From contig CBDDIF010000002.1 in NCBI GenBank assembly GCA_965228785.1, positions 2,232,001 through 2,296,000 of the forward strand: 64,000 nt of DNA, written 5' to 3'. Positions within the stretch are counted from its first letter, which is position 1. Each line of letters begins with the position of its first letter. The notes beneath the pieces are model-generated. The model had not been told where the DNA came from. It did no database searches and worked only from the letters and a program-made list of their open reading frames with translations. Both the position numbers and the translations under genes were made by a program. This document shows positions 1 through 8,604 of the stretch, in pieces. The DNA comes from Hoeflea_A sp965228785. GTDB taxonomy: Bacteria > Pseudomonadota > Alphaproteobacteria > Rhizobiales > Rhizobiaceae.

Positions 1-1038
1 AAAGCACCGGTTGGTTTCCGATACCATCCATTCAATTTCTTCATCCGTCGCGGTGACACCGGCAACATGGCCGGTAAAAGGCGTTCGTGTGAGCCCGATG
101 TAATGGAAACCGCGAGAGGGGAGGCAATAGAGCGGCTCGCCGATGCTGTTATATGCAAATACACCCCATTCGGAAAATTCCTCAGGCAATCGCACCGCTA
201 TATGGATGCCCTTCATGCCCATACACTTGCGGGCTGTATTTGAGCCCGTCTTGGCGATCACGTCGTCAATCCAAGCCCCTGCAAAATTGAGAACAATTTC
301 TGTGGTAACGCTGGCCGACTCACTTGTCTCTGCAGATTGATCGGTCGATCGCAGCGTCAATCGCCAGCGCTCATCCGCTTGCCCTCGCCGCAGATTCACG
401 ACCTCCGTGTAGTTTCGAATGCTTGCTCCGAACTTTTGCGCTTCGAACAGGGCATCCAGGGCAATTCGCTCGGGCCAGTCAAAAACATACTCCTCGAACA
501 CCGCAACGCTGCGCAGCCTCTCGGGGTCGCGCAGCCAACGACTGACCGGAACCTGATCCGTTCGATCAGGTCCATGGCGGCGGTACTTCAAAGGCTCGCC
601 GGTTGGACTGGTCATCCGTACAGCGGCGAAGGCGGCATCCAGTTGCCAGGGCGCATATTGATCATCGGTGTAGATGGGCAAACAGAAGTTGATTGGCTTT
701 ACCCGGTTGGGAATCGTGCACACGATTTCATCCCTGGCCAGCATGTCGTCACGAACCGTCTTTAGCGAGATGGCGAGGCGCCGGGGTTGCATCAGCATTT
801 GCGAAAAACCGGACCCTGATGCCAGGTGCCTCAGTCCGCAGTGAAGCAAACGACTGGATCTGCTGGTTGCGCCATTGGCAAAGTCGGCCTGATCGACAAC
901 AAGCACATTGTAGCCGGCTGCGCTGAGGTGTTGGCCAGCGCTGGCGCCATTGATGCCGGCGCCGACGATGACAACATCAAAGTTTTGTTGTTCCAATTGG
1001 GACAATCCGTGGGATGATGATGATCCAGCAGTCGGCAA
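1..1038 (-). CDS. GlpD-like FAD-dependent oxidoreductase (3' part missing)
   Basis: Reading the minus strand from a TTG at 1038 gives 346 uninterrupted codons that run off the left window edge. The N-terminus has a Rossmann FAD-binding strand (VVIVGAGINGASAGQHL, from about residue 23) followed by GATSRSSRLLHCGLRHL, which matches the GATS-SS-(L/I)-x-GGLRYL signature of glycerol-3-phosphate dehydrogenases of the GlpD family. Those enzymes oxidise sn-glycerol-3-phosphate at the membrane and pass electrons to quinone. The TTG start is chosen because GAGGGAG lies about six bases upstream and no ATG precedes the FAD motif. The C-terminal part, including the usual GlpD helical domain, lies outside the window, so a related FAD-dependent dehydrogenase is possible. 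No transporter or kinase for glycerol is visible next to it. Confidence 0.75.
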   Translation of the reverse strand, partial: MPTAGSSSSHGLSQLEQQNFDVVIVGAGINGASAGQHLSAAGYNVLVVDQADFANGATSRSSRLLHCGLRHLASGSGFSQMLMQPRRLAISLKTVRDDMLARDEIVCTIPNRVKPINFCLPIYTDDQYAPWQLDAAFAAVRMTSPTGEPLKYRRHGPDRTDQVPVSRWLRDPERLRSVAVFEEYVFDWPERIALDALFEAQKFGASIRNYTEVVNLRRGQADERWRLTLRSTDQSAETSESASVTTEIVLNFAGAWIDDVIAKTGSNTARKCMGMKGIHIAVRLPEEFSEWGVFAYNSIGEPLYCLPSRGFHYIGLTRTPFTGHVAGVTATDEEIEWMVSETNRCF

Positions 1039-1164
1039 TTGTGTCTCCCTCAGGTCGTGATGGGTTCAGATTGACTAAGCCCACCGGTTTTCCGACCAAA
1101 CCTCACAGGGGTGGATCATAGGGCCTACCATGCGCCGCCTCTAGTTGGCTCTCAGGGCAGAATG

Positions 1165-1725
1165 TCAGGAACCTTTGCGTAATGTGCGGGTGGAAGCCAG
1201 TCTTGAAATGTTCTTGCCAAACGGGGATCTCCGCTTAGAAAAAAATGAACCAAGCTGCGTTTCCTTTGCCAGCGTGGTTCGTCCCACAATGATGCCGCCC
1301 ATCGCCACGACAGTTGTTTCAACATAGAGATCAACGTCAAGTTTGGGATCATGAATACACAGCTCCGGTTGTGTCCCACGCTGCACCAGGAACCAAAACG
1401 TGTCGTAGTCAGAGGGTTCATCCCGAAAGTGGAAGCGGATCACCAATCGTGTTTCCGGCAATGCACTGACTTGCAGGACACTTTGACACCTCCACATCAT
1501 AGGCGATGCCAAAGTGTCCGCCAGAGCGACTTCGGCTTCGATGTTCTGCTGCGCCCACACTCCCAATGCTTTCATCACCGGTTCCAAGGCCGCGAACGAC
1601 TGGACTGTCTGGCGCGCCGAGCCGGCGAGATCACGGCGCTGATTGCCGAGCGGCGGCGACGGCAATTGCAGGAAGCGGCACGGCTGCTCACCGGCGCCTG
1701 CCCACTGAAAAACGCTTCCGACCAA
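1165..1725 (-). pseudogene. HxlR-family regulator remnant (C-terminal domain only)
   Basis: The last ~140 residues of this frame (from about ALEPVMKALGVWA onward) resemble the end of the winged helix plus the SCP2-like C-terminal domain of two-domain HxlR regulators. Examples are the MKALGVWAQ step and the DLYVETTV segment, which resembles DLYVTADL in that family. The first ~45 residues do not look like a DNA-binding domain, so the winged helix-turn-helix that should precede it is missing or replaced. Two-domain members are usually about 210-230 aa, against 186 here, and only ~140 are recognisable. I infer a broken gene. The join lies near position 1600-1620, and the upstream sequence has coding character on the other strand but I could not identify it. 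Confidence 0.5.
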
Positions 1726-2101
1726 AATGCCACCAAAAAAACCGTTTGGTCAAAAATGGTTCACTAATAGTCCAAATTCTCGACACCAATTTGGCCCAAA
1801 AAACCCCAGTTTCATTCGACAATCTGCAAGTCACGCTCCCATTGCGAGAGAACCAAAGAGCTTGAGTTCGCAGATCGCATTGGTGTTGGTCTTTCCGCGG
1901 CAGCCCTTGATCCATGCAAAATTTTGAAACCATTTTCAAATAATTGACTTGAAAATATCCATTAATGGTTATCTAATTGCAGGCCATCTAAAGGGAAGAT
2001 CAAGACAGGGCTCCACTTTGCCCCGGCCGCGGGCATCGACAGGACAAAACCTCAGATAACCAGGGACGAAACCAGCGTAAACCAGAACCACGGGGACATA
2101 C
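1726..2101. other. Intergenic stretch, AT-rich, upstream of the M20/ABC operon
   Basis: No gene is supported here. The last 180 bases are clearly AT-richer than the surroundings and hold the inverted repeat at 1923-1940. A loose promoter candidate follows (TTGACT at 1944-1949 or TTGAAA at 1949-1954, with TATCTA at 1970-1975). This is the obvious control region for the downstream peptidase and peptide-transporter genes. Confidence 0.5.
1923..1940. promoter_or_regulatory. Inverted repeat, candidate operator of the M20/peptide ABC operon
   Basis: TTTGAAA-CCAT-TTTCAAA has perfect 7-bp arms and a 4-bp spacer. It sits about 160 bases upstream of the M20 gene and just before the -35-like TTGACT. 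The symmetry suggests a dimeric regulator. Which regulator is unknown, because the only neighbouring one is a decayed HxlR gene. Confidence 0.4.
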
Positions 2102-3262
2102 ATGACAACATCGCCGCAACCGGAGGCAGAGAGCATCACCGCGTGGCAGCGCCGGGTAGCAGCGGAACTTCCGCATCTGCGCGAGGTGATCCAACGCGAT
2201 GTGAACTATTTGTCAGACTATCCGGAAGCCGGTGGTGAAGAGGTTGAAACGGCCGCCTATCTCAGCTCTCGTCTTGAGGAGATCGGCTTTGAGGTCGAGC
2301 GCGGTGTAGCCGGGCTTCCCACGGCGTTCACGGCCACCTATGGCGCCATCGCGCCCGGCGGCCGGATTGGCATCGCCGTCGTTTATGACGGTGTGCCGGC
2401 TGTCGATCAGAAAGGCCGTAGTGCCCCAGATCACTCCTGCGGTCACCTGCCCATTTCTGCGGGTGCCATTGCCGTTGCCGAGCTCTGGAAGCGCATGGCT
2501 GACAGCGCTCAAGGATCGCTGACCATCCTTGGTTGCCCCGCCGACGAACACGCCACCGACATCAGCCGCGCGAGAGGCGGCGGAAAGGCGGCCCTGGCGG
2601 AAGCAGGTCTGCTCGACGAACTCGATGCCGTCATCTACGTCCACCCGGAGGACGGCAACTACGTTTTGCGTGCGACCCAGTGCTCAGTGCGGTTTCGCGG
2701 CACGCTGACCGCGCGGCGTCATCCTGGTGAGTTGCCGAGGCTCCTCGCCCGAATGGCCGAATTCGGGGCAGAAGCCGAGTTCAGTGAAGACCGGCAGTCG
2801 GCCTATATCGAGCGCGTTGTCACCACGGGTGATGCCGCTGTCAACGCGATTGTCGTCGTCAGTTGCGATCTGATGGTGCGGGCGCACTCGGAAGCGGAAC
2901 TTCAAGAGGCCATCGATCGTGTGATGGCCGAAGGCGGGGACATTGCATGGGAGCAGACGTCGCGATACGACGGATTGCAACCCAATGACGGATTGATTGA
3001 ACACATCGAGGCAGTCTTTCGGGGCCTCGGGATGGAATATAACCCGAACCCGCCGCTTATTCCCTATGCCACCGACTTCGGCCGAATGACACGGACGATC
3101 CCTGGCGCATTGATCGGCTACGGCGATTGCCCTTGGGCATTTCACACGCCCGAATGCTCAACTGAGTTCCTCGAGAAAGCGGTTCCGCAGGCCGAGCAAT
3201 ACGCGCGCGTGACGTCCGTCGTCGTCCCCGTACTCGCGGAGGCAACGCAAAAATGGGATTGA
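2102..3262 (+). CDS. M20-family metallo-amidohydrolase
   Basis: The 386-aa product has the layout of M20 peptidases/amidohydrolases. An N-terminal part carries the metal-site histidine in a CGHLPISAGA segment (family form CGHxxxxxxxxG) near residue 118. The PADEH segment stands where M20 enzymes have the catalytic/metal Glu pair, and a lid domain sits in the middle of the chain. Family members hydrolyse amide bonds of N-acyl amino acids, dipeptides or aminobenzoyl-glutamate in the cytoplasm. There is no signal peptide. The ATG follows a GGGG-containing stretch at a reasonable distance. It is the first gene of a run that continues with a Dpp-type ABC transporter 190 bases later, so the peptide or acyl-amino acid imported by that transporter is the likely source of its substrate. 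The exact substrate cannot be read from sequence. Confidence 0.8.
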   Translation: MTTSPQPEAESITAWQRRVAAELPHLREVIQRDVNYLSDYPEAGGEEVETAAYLSSRLEEIGFEVERGVAGLPTAFTATYGAIAPGGRIGIAVVYDGVPAVDQKGRSAPDHSCGHLPISAGAIAVAELWKRMADSAQGSLTILGCPADEHATDISRARGGGKAALAEAGLLDELDAVIYVHPEDGNYVLRATQCSVRFRGTLTARRHPGELPRLLARMAEFGAEAEFSEDRQSAYIERVVTTGDAAVNAIVVVSCDLMVRAHSEAELQEAIDRVMAEGGDIAWEQTSRYDGLQPNDGLIEHIEAVFRGLGMEYNPNPPLIPYATDFGRMTRTIPGALIGYGDCPWAFHTPECSTEFLEKAVPQAEQYARVTSVVVPVLAEATQKWD

Positions 3263-3322
3263 GCGATCACCATATTCGGAAGTGCTGGGCGGATTGCATG
3301 CCTGAGAGCACAAGGATTAACG

Positions 3323-3412
3323 ATGGTCGCCTGCGACGGTGCGCCGGGCATGCGCAGTCGGATGACCGGCAAGACGGTCAAAGTGGATGCGGGATGGTTA
3401 TTTGGCAATTCG
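3323..3412 (+). pseudogene. Possible C-terminal remnant of a short-chain dehydrogenase
   Basis: Between the M20 gene and the solute-binding protein gene a short frame reads GMRSRMTGKTVKVDAGWLF. This strongly resembles the last ~20 residues of SDR enzymes (typically S-x-x-(I/M)-TGQTL-x-VDGGWL). There is no Rossmann motif upstream, because the M20 gene occupies that space. I read it as a relic left by a deletion, but it is short enough to be coincidence. Confidence 0.3.
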
Positions 3413-3455
3413 CATCCGAAATCAGAAGCTATCACCAACCGGGTAGGAGACAAAC

Positions 3456-5054
3456 ATGAACGTTGCATGCAAATCAGTAGGCTGCCTTTCAGCGGTCCTG
3501 CTCTCAACCGCGCTAATTGCGGCGTCCGCGATGGCGCAGGACACGCCCCAGTCCGGCGGAACACTCGTGGTCGCCAACGACACCGAGTATCGCAGCATCA
3601 ATCCGGCAATCGTCGCGTCGAACGGGGTCTTCTTTATTTCGTCGAAGATCGTCGAGCCGCTGGCGGAGATGGACTATGAAACCGGTTTGAAGCCGCTTCT
3701 TGCTGAAAGCTGGGAAGGCTCCGATGACGGTCGTTCGTTCACGCTCAACCTCCGCCAGGGTGTGACATGGTCCGATGGGAAGCCCTTCACCTCAGCCGAT
3801 GTTGCTTTCTCGGCGATGAACGTCTGGAAAGAAAAGCAGAATATCGGGCGGCAGATTTTCAAGAACCTCGAAGCTGTCGATACGCCCGACGAGCACACCG
3901 CAATCATGCGGTTTTCGGAGCCGTCGCCGGGCCAGTTGATCGAGCTTGCCTTGCCTGCCGTAACTGCCGTTCTGCCGGCGCATCTTCTGGAAGGCCAGAA
4001 TCTGGACGAGACGCCCTACAATGCTCAGCCCGTCGGCACTGGTCCGTTTGTCTTTGGTGAACACAGACCGGGTGAATTCTACCGCCTCACAAAGAACGAG
4101 AATTACTGGCAGGAGGGGCTGCCTTATCTTGATGAGATCGTCTATCGCGTTCTACCCGATCCGGGGGCGAAGGCCGCCGCACTGGAAACCGGCGATATTC
4201 ATCTGACCGCATTCTCTGCCGTGCCTCTTACGGACATGGAACGACTGAATGCTATCGATGGCATCACAGTGGTCCCCAAGGGCTACGAGGGTATCACCTA
4301 CAGCGCGACACTTGATTTCAATCATCGGCGAGAAGAACTTGCGAATCCTTTGGTCCGCAAAGCCATAGCCCATGCCATCGACCGCGATTTCCTCGTTGAT
4401 GTGGTATTTCTCGGTTACGCGGTTCCTGCGACCGGCCCGGTTCCGCCCACGGCGGGAGACTTCTTTACCGATGATACGGCAAGCTACGCCTTCGACACCG
4501 CGCTTGCCGAAAAGATGCTGGACGAGGCCGGGTATCCGCGCGATGCGAACGGCAAGCGGTTCAGTCTGCGCCTACGGCCGGCGCCCTGGTTCCAGCAAAC
4601 CCGTGACACAGGCAACTATATTCGTCAGGCATTGGGTGCAGTCGGCATCGACGTCGAGATCGTCAATGCTGATCCAGGCGCCCATATCAAGGCGGTCTAC
4701 ACCGACCATGACTTTGACATGGCCATTGGTTCAGTGGTCTGGCGCAACGATCCGGCCATCTCGACGACGATCCTGTTCAAGGGCGGTCTAGATGCGGGCA
4801 TTCCCTTTGCAAACCAATGGGGTTACGACAGTGCCGAGATGGATGAGATTATCGCTAAGGGCCTCTCGACAATAAACACGGCGGACCGCACCGAGGTCTA
4901 CAAGGACTTTCAGCGGCTGGTACAGGAGGACGTGCCGATTTATTTCCTCACACACTTCTCGTTCTTGTCGGTCGCCCGTGACGAGGTGCAGAACGTCGCA
5001 AACAACCCGCGCTGGGCCACATCGAACTGGGCCGATACCTGGATCGCCAAGTGA
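3456..5054 (+). CDS. Peptide/dipeptide ABC transporter, periplasmic solute-binding protein
   Basis: The 532-aa product starts with a Sec signal peptide (hydrophobic stretch, cleavage likely after SAMA near residue 27). It has the family 5 extracellular solute-binding layout: GGTLVVANDTEYRSINPA at the mature N-terminus and W-DGKPFTSADVAFS near residue 110, a signature of DppA/OppA-type proteins. Such proteins capture di- or oligopeptides, opines or related molecules in the periplasm. AGGAGA lies upstream of the ATG. It is followed, with a GTGA overlap, by the two permeases and a fused ATPase, making a complete importer. The M20 amidohydrolase upstream suggests a peptide or N-acylated amino acid as ligand. 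Confidence 0.88.
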   Translation: MNVACKSVGCLSAVLLSTALIAASAMAQDTPQSGGTLVVANDTEYRSINPAIVASNGVFFISSKIVEPLAEMDYETGLKPLLAESWEGSDDGRSFTLNLRQGVTWSDGKPFTSADVAFSAMNVWKEKQNIGRQIFKNLEAVDTPDEHTAIMRFSEPSPGQLIELALPAVTAVLPAHLLEGQNLDETPYNAQPVGTGPFVFGEHRPGEFYRLTKNENYWQEGLPYLDEIVYRVLPDPGAKAAALETGDIHLTAFSAVPLTDMERLNAIDGITVVPKGYEGITYSATLDFNHRREELANPLVRKAIAHAIDRDFLVDVVFLGYAVPATGPVPPTAGDFFTDDTASYAFDTALAEKMLDEAGYPRDANGKRFSLRLRPAPWFQQTRDTGNYIRQALGAVGIDVEIVNADPGAHIKAVYTDHDFDMAIGSVVWRNDPAISTTILFKGGLDAGIPFANQWGYDSAEMDEIIAKGLSTINTADRTEVYKDFQRLVQEDVPIYFLTHFSFLSVARDEVQNVANNPRWATSNWADTWIAK

Positions 5055-6100
5055 CACCAAACGTGTCGACACCAACCGACACGTCCTCCACGGTGCCGCC
5101 TTCCGGGGCGGCACAGTTTGCAAGATTTCTGATTCGGCGGGTCGCTCAGGCGATTCCGGTTCTGGCCATCGTGGCCATAGGCGTTTTTGGTCTCCTCGAA
5201 ATGGCCGAGGGCGATGCGGTCGACGCCTATCTTGCCGGAATCGGCGCGGGTGACGCCGGGTTCGCAACCGATCTGCGCGAACAGTATGGTCTCGACGATA
5301 ACGTCGCTACCCGTTTTCTGACCTATGCCACTCGGCTGGCGCAGCTTGATCTTGGCCACTCGGTCGCTTTTTCGCGTGGGGTGGGTACCGTTATTCTCGA
5401 ACGCCTTCCGAACACGCTTCTGCTGATGGTCTCGGCAATTCTGTTTTCGGCTTCTTTCGGGATTCTGCTCGGCGGAATAGCCGCGATGCACCGGGGTGGG
5501 CCGATGGATGCAGGGATAACGATAAGCGCCCTGATCCTCAATGCCACTCCCGGTTTCTGGCTGGGACTTCTTGGCATCGTCCTTTTCGCGGTCAAGCTGC
5601 GCTGGCTGCCGATTGGTGGACTAAGCACCCTCAATGCCGACTATGGCCCCGTCGGCACGACACTGGATGTCGCGCGCCATCTTGTGCTGCCTGTTATTAC
5701 TTTGGCGTTCACCTATCTGGCACTTTACGTACGACTGATGCGGGGCGCGATGATCGAGGTCGGTGAAAGCGGCTGGGTGATCGCTGCGCGCTCCCGCGGT
5801 GTGTCCGAGAAAAGCGTAGTGCTGAACCACATGGGACGCCCCGCCCTGCTGCCGGTGGTCACCATGATCGGGTTGCAATCGGGAACGTTGCTGGGTGGTT
5901 CGGTTGTTATTGAGACAGTGTTCTCGATACCCGGCCTCGGCTCCCTGGCCTTCGAAGCGGTCAGGCAGCGCGATCTGCAACTTCTGGCCGGCATTCTGCT
6001 CGCCGGAACACTGCTGGTGGTGATCGTCAATATAGTTGTCGATTTGGTCTATGGTTTTCTCGACCCGCGCGTGCGTGTCGCAACTGGTCAGACCTCCTAG
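5051..6100 (+). CDS. Peptide ABC transporter permease, DppB type
   Basis: The 349-aa membrane protein has an N-terminal cytoplasmic extension of about 40 residues. It then shows the RRVAQAIPVLAIVAIGVF first transmembrane helix typical of DppB/OppB and about six segments in total. The EAA loop, which contacts the ATPase, is visible as a run ending in RSRGVSEKSVVLNHMGRPAL (about residues 240-260). The GTG start overlaps the stop codon of the binding-protein gene (GTGA), so translation is probably coupled. It pairs with the DppC-like protein downstream to form the heterodimeric channel. Confidence 0.87.
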   Translation: MTPNVSTPTDTSSTVPPSGAAQFARFLIRRVAQAIPVLAIVAIGVFGLLEMAEGDAVDAYLAGIGAGDAGFATDLREQYGLDDNVATRFLTYATRLAQLDLGHSVAFSRGVGTVILERLPNTLLLMVSAILFSASFGILLGGIAAMHRGGPMDAGITISALILNATPGFWLGLLGIVLFAVKLRWLPIGGLSTLNADYGPVGTTLDVARHLVLPVITLAFTYLALYVRLMRGAMIEVGESGWVIAARSRGVSEKSVVLNHMGRPALLPVVTMIGLQSGTLLGGSVVIETVFSIPGLGSLAFEAVRQRDLQLLAGILLAGTLLVVIVNIVVDLVYGFLDPRVRVATGQTS

Positions 6101-6102
6101 CA

Positions 6103-6924
6103 ATGACGATGCGTTCAGGACTAGGGCTCGGAGGCACCATCGGCGCTTGTGCTTTGCTTGGTATCGCGCTGGTCGCCGTTTTCGCCGATGCCATTGCCCC
6201 TGGCGATCCACTGAACATGGTCGCCCGTCCGCTGACCGGGCCCTTTGCCGATGCCCGGTTTCCACTGGGTACAGATCACCTCGGCCGAAGTGTATTCGCG
6301 GGACTTGTCCATGGCGCGCGCGTCTCAATGGTTGTCGGTGCCATGGCCGCGATGGCTGCAATTGGCGTCGGCGTTCTCGTCGGCACGCTGGCAGGGTTTT
6401 CAAACCGGCTCGTGGACGACACTTCCATGCGCATCACCGAAGCCTTCCAGACTGTGCCAACCTTTCTTCTGGCTCTTGCGCTGGTCAGCATCCTCGGTGC
6501 GTCGGCGCTCAATGTGGTGATCGCCATCGGTCTGACCGCATGGCCGCCGACCGCGCGCCTCGTACGCGCCGAAGTGCTGCGCCTGAAGGGATCGACCTAT
6601 GTCGATGCCGCACGTCTTGCCGGGTGCGCACCGCTGCATATCGCCTTCGTGGAGGTTCTGCCCGGTGCGTTGCAGCCGGTTGTGGCGCTCATCGGGATTA
6701 CAGTCGGCGAAGCAATCCTTGTCGAAAGCGCGCTGGCCTTCCTCGGATTGTCGGATCCCAATCTTGTAAGCTGGGGCAGCATGGTTTCCAATGGGCGCGC
6801 GCAATTGCGAACAGCTCCATATCTCGTCATCATTCCCGGCATCGCCATCGCCGTAGCAGTGCTCTCGGTGACCTTGGCCGGTGACGGGCTCGCCAGGAAG
6901 TTGGGGATCCTGCGACGCACATGA
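6103..6924 (+). CDS. Peptide ABC transporter permease, DppC type
   Basis: The 273-aa protein has an N-terminal transmembrane helix, the periplasmic segment PLGTDHLGRSVFAGLVHGARVS (family form P-LGTD-LGRD-LSRL--GARVS), and four to five further helices. An EAA loop (ARLAGCAPLHIAFVEVLPGA) lies near residues 170-190. These are standard for DppC/OppC, the second half of the peptide channel. It starts two bases after the DppB-like gene and its end overlaps the ATPase start (ATGA). It is at the short end of the family because the N-terminal cytoplasmic tail is brief. Confidence 0.87.
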   Translation: MTMRSGLGLGGTIGACALLGIALVAVFADAIAPGDPLNMVARPLTGPFADARFPLGTDHLGRSVFAGLVHGARVSMVVGAMAAMAAIGVGVLVGTLAGFSNRLVDDTSMRITEAFQTVPTFLLALALVSILGASALNVVIAIGLTAWPPTARLVRAEVLRLKGSTYVDAARLAGCAPLHIAFVEVLPGALQPVVALIGITVGEAILVESALAFLGLSDPNLVSWGSMVSNGRAQLRTAPYLVIIPGIAIAVAVLSVTLAGDGLARKLGILRRT

Positions 6925-8579
6925 CCCCGCCCATACTCGCCATTGATGATCTGAGCGTCCGATTTCCAGGCAACGACCCGGCTCTCAAAAACCTGGCGCT
7001 GACGCTTGCTCCTGGCGAGGTACTGACACTCATCGGGGAAAGCGGTTCAGGCAAGAGCACCGCGCTCAACGCCATCGCCGGGCTTCTGCCGCAAACCGCC
7101 GAGGTTTCAGGGGACATGCGGCTTGAGGGCCGCGATGGCAATCTTCTCGCCGCTGGGGCGAACCGGAACGGTATCGCCGGGCGCGAGATCGCAATGATCT
7201 TCCAGAATCCGGCCGCAAGCCTCAACCCCGTGCTGACCATCGGCGCGCAGATTGACGAAGTCGTGGGGGCTCTCCGTGGGCTCAAGGGCGAAGCGGCGCG
7301 CGATGTGACCAATGACCTGATTGATGCGGTGGGGCTGCCGCGCACCGGTCCCCAAGCGAAGAATTGGGCGCTGGCCTATCCCCATCAGCTGTCAGGCGGA
7401 CAGAAACAGCGCATCGCCATTGCCGCCGCGCTTGTGGGGGAGCCGCGCGTTCTGCTGGCGGACGAACCAACCACTGCGCTCGACGCAACAGTGCAGGCGC
7501 AAATTCTGGATCTGCTTCTCGACCTTGTCGATCAAAGGAGGATCGCGGTAATTTTCGTGACCCATGATCTTTCCGTTGCCGCCTCGATCGGCGACCGGGT
7601 TTGCGTCCTGAAGGACGGTTGCCTGATCGAGGAAGGCACGGCCCGCGACGTCGTCACTGCTCCGACTGCCAAGTACACGCAGGCGCTTGTCTCCGCATCT
7701 CTTCCGTTTACAAGAGAGGCCGGCTCCGCCGGTGCTGGCCGGGTATCTCAAGCAGGCGGTGATGCGCTGAAACTAGCATCCATCTACCGCACCTTCTCCG
7801 CACGAGGTGGCGGGTATGTCCGGGCGGTCGCTGGAGTGTCACTCGAGGTCGCTGCGGGAGAGATCGTCGGCCTAATCGGTGAATCCGGGTCCGGCAAAAC
7901 CACCTTGGGCCGTGTCGCCGTCGGCCTCGAACGAAGCGACAAGGGTTCAGTCACGCTGGGTGACGAGACCCTCAATTTTTCGAGCGACCGCTCCGTCGTG
8001 CAGATGGTGTTTCAGGACCCGCTCGCGAGCTTCAACCCCCGCCAGACGATCAATCGGGCGTTGAGCCGCCCGCTCAGATCGCTTCGAAAGCTCGGCGGAC
8101 CTGATGCGCGCCGGGAAACTGAGCGGCTGCTCGACGGGGTGGGGCTCGAGCCTGCACTCGGAAACCGACTGCCCAACCAGCTCTCTGGCGGCCAGTTGCA
8201 GCGTGCGGCTATCGCCCGCGCACTGGCGGCCAATCCGAAGTTTCTGGTGTGCGACGAAGCCGTCGCCTCGCTCGACGTGTCGATCCGGGCACAAGTGCTG
8301 GCTCTGCTGGAAAAGCTCCGCGACGAGGAAGGGCTCGGCATTCTGTTTATCAGTCATGACCTCGGCGTGGTTCAGCGGATCGCCGAACGAACTATTGTTA
8401 TGCAAAGCGGAGTAGAGGTCGAGTCCGGTCCAACGGCGACCCTTCTGACAAAGCCCGCCAAGGCCTATACTCGCGAGCTCCTCGCCTCCGTCCCAAGCGG
8501 TCAGCGCCCCTGGCGCGAGGCACGTGCAGGAGCCCTTTCATCGGGCCACTCGAAGCTATCCGGACCGCAGGCAGAGTAG
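6921..8579 (+). CDS. Peptide ABC transporter ATPase, fused DppD-DppF
   Basis: A 552-aa protein with two complete ABC ATPase domains. The first has Walker A GESGSGKST (about residues 38-46), signature LSGGQKQR and Walker B LLADEPTTALD. The second has Walker A GESGSGKTT (near residue 320), signature LSGGQLQR and Walker B LVCDEAVASLD. In classical Dpp/Opp systems these domains are separate proteins; here they are fused, as in GsiA- and YejF-like ATPases. It energises uptake through the DppB/DppC-type channel encoded just upstream and overlaps that gene by four bases. Walker B of the second half reads DEAVASLD instead of DEPVSALD, which is a mild deviation that keeps the catalytic Glu. Confidence 0.9.
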   Translation: MTPPILAIDDLSVRFPGNDPALKNLALTLAPGEVLTLIGESGSGKSTALNAIAGLLPQTAEVSGDMRLEGRDGNLLAAGANRNGIAGREIAMIFQNPAASLNPVLTIGAQIDEVVGALRGLKGEAARDVTNDLIDAVGLPRTGPQAKNWALAYPHQLSGGQKQRIAIAAALVGEPRVLLADEPTTALDATVQAQILDLLLDLVDQRRIAVIFVTHDLSVAASIGDRVCVLKDGCLIEEGTARDVVTAPTAKYTQALVSASLPFTREAGSAGAGRVSQAGGDALKLASIYRTFSARGGGYVRAVAGVSLEVAAGEIVGLIGESGSGKTTLGRVAVGLERSDKGSVTLGDETLNFSSDRSVVQMVFQDPLASFNPRQTINRALSRPLRSLRKLGGPDARRETERLLDGVGLEPALGNRLPNQLSGGQLQRAAIARALAANPKFLVCDEAVASLDVSIRAQVLALLEKLRDEEGLGILFISHDLGVVQRIAERTIVMQSGVEVESGPTATLLTKPAKAYTRELLASVPSGQRPWREARAGALSSGHSKLSGPQAE

Positions 8580-8604
8580 TTTGTCGGCCCCGATCCTAAC
8601 GGCC

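Noticed and set aside
1351..1767. Plus-strand frame with a helical RRAGEITALIAERRRRQLQE segment, considered as an exonuclease VII fragment
   Set aside because: Only about 30 residues look protein-like and similar basic helices occur by chance in GC-rich DNA; no second supporting motif.
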